In this document: piece by piece, positions 5,096 through 9,305 of the stretch | Position numbering within the stretch: position 1 is the first letter of the stretch | Layout of the letters: the number at the start of each line of letters is the position of its first letter | NCBI GenBank assembly: GCA_035507475.1 | Contig: DATJOB010000458.1 | Span: 1 to 9,305, forward strand | Direction: 5' to 3' | DNA length: 9,305 bases | Source: DATARH01 sp035507475 | GTDB lineage: Bacteria; Pseudomonadota; Alphaproteobacteria; ATCC43930; CGMCC-115725 | Program-made: the position numbers and the translations under genes | The notes under the pieces: model-generated | What the model was told of the DNA's origin: nothing | Seen by the model: only the letters and a program-made list of their open reading frames with translations | Database searches by the model: none

Positions 5096-6286
5096 TCAGC
5101 CACGGGTGATCTCGTCGTAGAGCGCCTCATAGCGCGCGACCACGCTATCGAGGCGGAAATGCTCGACGATCCGGGCGCGCGCCGCAGCGCCCTGTGCCGC
5201 CCGCGCCGCGGCCGGCAGCCGGGCGAGCCGCTCCCAGGCGTCGGCCAGCGCCGCCGGGTCGCGCGGCGGCACCACCGCCGCCGGGTCGCCGATGACCGCG
5301 CCGCAGTCGCCGACATCGGTCGCGACGCATGGCACGCCGCAGCTCATCGCCTCGCCGAGCACGAGCGGGAAACCCTCGCCATAGGCCGAGGACAGCGTGA
5401 CGATGTCGAACGTCCCGTAGAGCGCGTCGATATCGCCGCGCTCGCCGAGCAGCACCACACGCTCGCCGAGAGCGTGCCGCTCGATCTGCTCGCACAGCTC
5501 GCGGTTCCCCGGCTCGCTCCCCTTGCCGATCAGCACGAAACGCGCCTCGCGGAGGCGCGGCGCAAGCCGCCCGGCGGCGGCGAGAAAGGTGGCGTGGTCC
5601 TTCATCGGGTGATAGCGCGCCGGGATCGCGATCGCCACCTCGGCATCACCGAGCCCCAGCGCGGCGCGCTGGCGGCGGCGCAAGGCGGGGTCGGGCACCA
5701 GGCGCTCGGTGTCGAACCCGGTCGGAATATAGGCCCAGCGCCGCGGCCGGTAGCCGAGCGCCTCGTGCAGACGCTGACCGGCCCGCGACACCGACACCAC
5801 CGCATCGGGGCGCGCCGAGCCCCAGCCGAGCAGTCGGCGCACCACCGAGGTGCCGACCGACTCGGTGCACACGACGCACCAGACAAGGTGGGGCGCCCAG
5901 CCGAGGCCGCGAGCGAGGAGGCCGAGCAGATCGGCATGGTACATCCAGGTCTGCAGCACCGCGGGGCGGTAATCGGCGAGGATGCGGCGCAGCCGCAGCA
6001 CGGCGCGCGGATCGGCGATGCCGCGACGCATGCCGAGCGTATGCACGCGCACGCCGCTGGCCTCGATAAGCGGGCCGATCGTCCCCGGTCCGGTCATGCT
6101 GATGACGATCGACTCGAAGCGCGCGCGGTCGGTGCGCGCCACGAGCCGCGCCAGCAGCCGCTCGGCGCCGCCGGTCTCGAGCCCGGTGATGAGATGTGCG
6201 ACCTTGGTCGCCGGTCCGGTTTTGCGCCTATGATGCGCGCGCGAGCCGGCGTCCGGACGCTCCGCCAAGGATGCCGGCATCGCCAT
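5096..6286 (-). CDS. Glycosyltransferase family 4 (GT-B fold)
   Basis: The 396-residue product is a retaining GT-B glycosyltransferase of the GT4 type, which transfers a sugar from a nucleotide donor. The N-terminal domain opens with KVAHLITGLETGGAERLL (28-45), the glycine-rich loop of the family. The linker contains IPTGFDTERL (187-196). The donor-binding C-terminal domain has ARYHPMKDHATFLAAA (223-238), VLIGKGSEP, and the EX7E motif E304-GFPLVLG-E312 followed by AMSCGVPCVATDVGD. About 25 residues before the first strand are low complexity, so the start is uncertain; ATG 6286 and ATG 6280 are both possible and neither has a strong ribosome site. It is divergent from two other glycosyltransferases across 84 bases, which suggests a shared polysaccharide pathway. 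Donor and acceptor cannot be told from sequence. Confidence 0.88.
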   Translation of the reverse strand: MAMPASLAERPDAGSRAHHRRKTGPATKVAHLITGLETGGAERLLARLVARTDRARFESIVISMTGPGTIGPLIEASGVRVHTLGMRRGIADPRAVLRLRRILADYRPAVLQTWMYHADLLGLLARGLGWAPHLVWCVVCTESVGTSVVRRLLGWGSARPDAVVSVSRAGQRLHEALGYRPRRWAYIPTGFDTERLVPDPALRRRQRAALGLGDAEVAIAIPARYHPMKDHATFLAAAGRLAPRLREARFVLIGKGSEPGNRELCEQIERHALGERVVLLGERGDIDALYGTFDIVTLSSAYGEGFPLVLGEAMSCGVPCVATDVGDCGAVIGDPAAVVPPRDPAALADAWERLARLPAAARAAQGAAARARIVEHFRLDSVVARYEALYDEITRG

Positions 6287-6370
6287 TCAGATCGTCCGAG
6301 AAAAACCGCCCTTGCAGAGTGCCAACCTAGCATCGCCGCGCCGCCGCCGACAACCTGGCGACGAGCCGCC
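6287..6370. promoter_or_regulatory. Divergent spacer between glycosyltransferase genes
   Basis: The 84 bases between the divergent starts should hold promoters for both directions. On the minus strand TTGGCA (6325-6320) could be a -35 element, but the hexamer 17 bases on is a poor -10. No operator-like repeat is evident. Confidence 0.3.
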
Positions 6371-7390
6371 GTGACGCGCGCCGCTGGCGGCCGCCTGCGG
6401 GTCGCCGCCTTCACCGCCGGCGAGAATGTCGGCTCGGCGCGGTTTCGCGTCCGGCAGTACGCGGCCCCGCTGGCCGCGTGCGGCATCGCGCTCGACGAAT
6501 ACTGGCCGCGCCTCACCGCCTACCCGCCGCGCCGCCGCTGGCTGCGGCCGGCCTGGCTCGCCGGATCGCTGGCCGAGCGGCTGCCGCAGCTGCTGCGCGC
6601 GCGCGGCGCCGACGTCACGCTGCTGCAGCGCGAGCTGGTCTCGACCCTGCCGACGCTCGAAGGATGGACCGCGCGGCCGCGCGTCGTCGATGTCGACGAT
6701 GCGATCCACCTGCACCGCGGTGGGCTGGCGGCCCGCCGGCTGGCGCGCATCGCCGACCTGGTCATCGTCGGCAATGATTGGCTCGCCGAGGTGTGGCGAT
6801 CGTGGAATACGGCCGTCGAGGTGCTGCCGACCGCGGTCGACACCGAGCGCTACCGGGTCGACCCGCTGCCCGAGCGGCCGGTCATCGGCTGGATCGGCAC
6901 GAGCGGCAACCTCCCCTACCTCGCCGCGATCGCCCCGGCGCTGGCCGAGGCTTGCCGGCGCTTCCCCGACGCTGTCGTCGCGGTGTGCTGCGACCGGCCG
7001 CCGGAACTCGGCCGACTGCCGGTGCGCTACGTCCCGTGGTCCGCGGCGGTTGAAGCCGATTTCCTCGCCTCGCTGACGGTCGGCGTGATGCCGCTCGTCG
7101 ACGGCCCGTGGGAGCGCGGCAAGTGCGCCTTCAAGATGCTGCAATACATGGCGGCCGGGCGGGCTTGCGTCGCCTCGCCCGTCGGCATGAACACGGCACT
7201 GCTGCACGAAGCCGAGATCGGCCTCGCGGCGAGCGGGCTCGACGCGTGGCGCGAGGCTCTGGCAAGCCTCCTTGCCGACCGCGACGCCGCGGCGCGGATG
7301 GGCGCGGCGGGACGCGCGCTGGCCGAAGCGCGCTACAGCCTGGCCGCGTTGGCGCCGCGCCTCGCCGAGCTGCTGCACCGGGTCGCGTGA
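6371..7390 (+). CDS. Glycosyltransferase, GT4-like
   Basis: The 339-residue protein starts at GTG 6371, directly before the first beta strand (RLRVAAFTAGENVGSARFRVRQY). The same frame is open far upstream, but that part is antisense to the minus-strand glycosyltransferase, so it is not counted. Features in order are VVDVDDAIHL (105-114), VIVGNDWLAEVW, a linker with LPTAVDTERY, the C-terminal domain opening strand VIGWIGTSGN (171-180), GVMPLVDGPWERGKC, and the donor-site segment KCAFKMLQYMAAGRACVASPVGMN (251-274). The Lys/Glu motif typical of GT4 is altered: the region reads KMLQYMAAG, with Gln-Tyr where many members have a Glu, as is seen in some GT4-like proteins. The stop TGA overlaps the next gene's GTG, so the pair is translationally coupled. 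It likely adds a sugar to a surface glycan; the specific reaction is unknown. Confidence 0.85.
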   Translation: MTRAAGGRLRVAAFTAGENVGSARFRVRQYAAPLAACGIALDEYWPRLTAYPPRRRWLRPAWLAGSLAERLPQLLRARGADVTLLQRELVSTLPTLEGWTARPRVVDVDDAIHLHRGGLAARRLARIADLVIVGNDWLAEVWRSWNTAVEVLPTAVDTERYRVDPLPERPVIGWIGTSGNLPYLAAIAPALAEACRRFPDAVVAVCCDRPPELGRLPVRYVPWSAAVEADFLASLTVGVMPLVDGPWERGKCAFKMLQYMAAGRACVASPVGMNTALLHEAEIGLAASGLDAWREALASLLADRDAAARMGAAGRALAEARYSLAALAPRLAELLHRVA

Positions 7391-8667
7391 TCGCGGCCGC
7401 CGCCTTTCGCTGCCGCGCGCTGCTGCGCCGCGCCCGGGCCGGCTGGCGGCTCTTCGGCGCCGCGCTCGACCGCCGCCGCGAACTGGGCTGGGCCGGGCTG
7501 CTGGCGCGCGCTGCGGCGCAACGACCGATGCCCGGCGCCTCGATCGCAGCGCCGCTGCCGCCGCCGGGCGCCGCCTTCGACGTGATCTACGCGATCGGCT
7601 ACTGGCCGGGCGAGCCCAAGCGCTACCGCGTCGCCAACGTGGCGGAAGGATTGCGCGAGGCGGGATACGCGGTGCACGTCATGCCCTACGACCGCGTCGC
7701 GGACATCGTCCAGCGGCAATGGACGGCGCGCGCGCTGGTGCTGTTTCGCGCCGAATACGACCCGCTCGTCGGCATCGCCCAGGTCATCGCCTATGCTCGC
7801 GCGCGCGGCACCCTCCTGGTCTACGACATCGACGATCTGCTGTTCGACGAGCGCCTCGTCGGACGCATCGACGGGCTGCGGCACATGAGGGGGTTCGAGC
7901 GGCGCCGCTTCGTCGCCGCGATCGCCCGGCACCGGCGGCTGCTGCTCGCTTGCGACCGGGCGACAGTCAGCACCGCCCCGCTGGCGCGTGCGGTCGAGGC
8001 GCTCGGGCGGCCGGCCGTCGTCGTGCCCAACGGTCTCAACCGCGAACAGCTGCGCCTGGCCAGAGAGCTCGGCGATCGCCAGGCGGGCCGGGAAGAAGTC
8101 GTGCGCATCGGCTATTTCAGCGGCAGCCGCACGCACGAGCGCGATTTCCGCGAATGCGAGCCGGCGCTGCTCGACCTGATGGCGCGCAACGCCGACATTC
8201 GGCTGCGCCTCGTCGGTCCGCTCGACCTCGGCGCGGAATGGGCGCGCCACGCCGACCGGATCGAGCGCCTGCCCTTGCAGCCGCCGGCCGAACTGCTGCG
8301 TCTCGTCGCCGAAACCGACATCAACCTCGCGCCGCTCGAACGCGGCAACCCGTTCTGCGAAGCCAAGAGCGAGCTCAAGTTCTTCGAGGCGGCCCTGGTC
8401 GGCGTCCCGACCGTCGCCTCGGCGACCGAACCCTTCGCGGCGGCAATCGAGGACGGGGTCAGCGGCTGCCTCGCCGCCGGCGACGCCGATTGGCGGCGAG
8501 CGCTCGATGGGCTGGTCGCGTCGCCCGAGCGGCGCCGCGCGATGGGCGCCGCGGCAAGGCGCCGCGCGCTGGCGCGGCACGGCCCGGCGACGGTGGTCCG
8601 GCGCGCCGCGGCAGCGCTCGACCTGCCTGGGCTCGACCTGCCTGGGCTCGGGCTGCCGGCGCGCTAA
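7387..8667 (+). CDS. Glycosyltransferase, GT4-like
   Basis: The 426-residue protein starts at GTG 7387, overlapping the previous stop (GTGA). A basic, Ala/Arg-rich N-terminal stretch of about 55 residues, possibly amphipathic and able to lie on the membrane, precedes the first Rossmann strand DVIYAIGYWPGEPKRYRVAN. VYDIDDLLFD (145-154) is a recognisable motif of this GT4-like subgroup. The linker has VVVPNGLNREQL, the C-terminal domain opens with VRIGYFSGSRTHERDF (239-254), and the donor-binding site reads NPFCEAKSELKFFEAALVGVPTVAS (from 321), with E325 and E334 near the usual EX7E positions. The tail after the last helix ends in a small repeat (LDLPG twice), encoded by a 15-bp tandem duplication. 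It is in one operon with the preceding glycosyltransferase, and its stop overlaps that of the convergent reductase gene. Confidence 0.87.
   Translation: MIAAAAFRCRALLRRARAGWRLFGAALDRRRELGWAGLLARAAAQRPMPGASIAAPLPPPGAAFDVIYAIGYWPGEPKRYRVANVAEGLREAGYAVHVMPYDRVADIVQRQWTARALVLFRAEYDPLVGIAQVIAYARARGTLLVYDIDDLLFDERLVGRIDGLRHMRGFERRRFVAAIARHRRLLLACDRATVSTAPLARAVEALGRPAVVVPNGLNREQLRLARELGDRQAGREEVVRIGYFSGSRTHERDFRECEPALLDLMARNADIRLRLVGPLDLGAEWARHADRIERLPLQPPAELLRLVAETDINLAPLERGNPFCEAKSELKFFEAALVGVPTVASATEPFAAAIEDGVSGCLAAGDADWRRALDGLVASPERRRAMGAAARRRALARHGPATVVRRAAAALDLPGLDLPGLGLPAR
8617..8646 (+). repeat. 15-bp tandem duplication at the 3' end of a glycosyltransferase gene
   Basis: CTCGACCTGCCTGGG occurs twice in perfect tandem (8617-8631 and 8632-8646), followed by a partial third copy beginning CTCGGGCTG. 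It encodes LDLPG-LDLPG-LGLP. The unit keeps frame, so copy-number change would only lengthen or shorten the C-terminal tail. Confidence 0.9.
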
Positions 8668-9305
8668 GCCCGCGGCCGCGGGGACGAGAGGTGCGGCGCG
8701 TCGAGCCCGACGCCGACCAGATGGCCGAGCAGCTCGTCGATCCGATGGCGATCGGCGGCCGGCAGCGGCGGCTTTAGCAGCGAGGCGATGTTGGTTTTCA
8801 GGTGCTCGACGCGGCCGGTGCCGAACAGCACGACATCGACCCCCGGCTCGTGCCGCACATAGCGATAGGCGGCATCGACGACGCTGCTCGCGCCATCGGC
8901 GTGGACGAGAAAGCCGAGTGGGTCGTCGCGCTCGGCGAGCGAGGCGGCGACCTTGCCTTCCGCCGCCAGCCCGCGCAGCGTTTCGGCGAGCCTGCCCGGC
9001 TGGGAGAAGATGTTGCGCACCGCGAACATCAGCAGCGTCCCGACCGCGTGCCGGCGGGTCAGCGGGAAGACGCGCTCGCGCGCGTTTTGATGCACCATCG
9101 AGAAGCCGACCATCACCACGTCCCACACGCCGTCGGCCGCGGCGCGGCGCAGCATGTCGTGCTCGAGGTCGTGCGGCGCGGTCTCGGTGATGCCGAGAAA
9201 GCGGAACTTGCCCTTGTCGCGCTCGCGCAGCAGCACCGGCGCCAGGTGGTGCAACACATAGTCGTAGCCGGCGGGCGGCACGCCGTGCAGCTGGTAGACG
9301 TCGAT
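8664..9305 (-). CDS. Aldo/keto reductase family protein (5' end outside window)
   Basis: The 213 visible residues are the C-terminal two thirds of an aldo/keto reductase, an NAD(P)H-dependent (alpha/beta)8-barrel oxidoreductase. The visible part opens with IDVYQLHGV, the strand that carries the catalytic-site His. It continues with LLRERDKGKFRFLGITE, matching the family GKIRxxGxSx strand, and DVVMVGFSMVHQNA, where the next barrel strand is expected. Near the end, GVDVVLFGTGRVEHLKTNI matches the cofactor-binding segment, with PLPAADRHRIDEL as the terminal helix. The catalytic Asp, Tyr and Lys would lie before the window. The frame is open to the window edge, so no start is called. It is convergent with a glycosyltransferase, and the two stops overlap in CTAA. 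Whether it belongs to the glycan pathway is unknown. Confidence 0.87.
   Translation of the reverse strand: MDVYQLHGVPPAGYDYVLHHLAPVLLRERDKGKFRFLGITETAPHDLEHDMLRRAAADGVWDVVMVGFSMVHQNARERVFPLTRRHAVGTLLMFAVRNIFSQPGRLAETLRGLAAEGKVAASLAERDDPLGFLVHADGASSVVDAAYRYVRHEPGVDVVLFGTGRVEHLKTNIASLLKPPLPAADRHRIDELLGHLVGVGLDAPHLSSPRPRA

Noticed and set aside
6305..6330. Possible sigma-54 promoter (TTGGCAC...TGCA) on the minus strand
   Set aside because: The distance between the GG and GC elements is too short for a -24/-12 promoter.
5159..6370. Very long plus-strand open frame running through the minus-strand glycosyltransferase and into the 6371 gene
   Set aside because: The translation is Arg/Gly/His-rich with no family pattern and is antisense to a clear GT4 gene; only the part from GTG 6371 looks like protein.
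7333..9126. Long minus-strand open frame opposite the glycosyltransferase genes
   Set aside because: A GC-skew shadow: low-complexity Arg/Ala translation with no motifs, opposite a well-supported gene.

Overview
The window is very GC-rich, with strong G/C bias at third codon positions, ATGA/GTGA start-stop overlaps and tightly packed genes. The protein families (C-P lyase accessory proteins, a PhnZ-type HD protein, GT4 glycosyltransferases, an HpcH/HpaI aldolase) suggest an alphaproteobacterium, perhaps near Rhodospirillales or Hyphomicrobiales. That assignment is inferred from composition and families only. No RNA gene, insertion sequence, CRISPR array or origin was seen.

Region A (1-2630) looks like the rearranged remains of a phosphonate-use locus. 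It opens with the 3' part of an MFS transporter on + (2-1285). A phnN start follows (ribose 1,5-bisphosphokinase, Walker A intact), but the gene breaks off after about 30 codons. It runs head-on into the open 3' end of a truncated DUF1045 / 2H-phosphoesterase gene on -. The DUF1045 gene is coupled by an ATGA overlap to an apparently complete PhnZ-like HD-domain oxygenase gene (1685-2233, -). Upstream of that lies a 53-codon coding remnant with no proper start. It ends like an amidohydrolase of the PhnM type and may begin like PhnG. Just before it is a good candidate Pho box plus -10 element. The simplest reading is a Pho-regulated phosphonate operon that lost internal genes and the ends of others, either by deletion or by an assembly join.

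Region B (2632-3888, -) holds an HpcH/HpaI-fold aldolase preceded by a RelE/ParE-like toxin gene. The toxin's N-terminal codons are split between two frames, which suggests a one-base frameshift, and no antitoxin is visible.

Region C (3954-5081, +) encodes a ferritin-like diiron-carboxylate protein with all six expected ligands (E115, E145, H148, E195, E225, H228) and unknown substrate.

Region D (5096-9305) is a glycan-type cluster. It has a GT4 glycosyltransferase on -, two overlapping GT4-like glycosyltransferases on + (GTGA overlap), and the 3' part of an aldo/keto reductase on -. The reductase stop codon overlaps the last glycosyltransferase's stop within CTAA. The three glycosyltransferases probably act on a surface or secreted polysaccharide, but nothing in the window fixes the sugar or acceptor.
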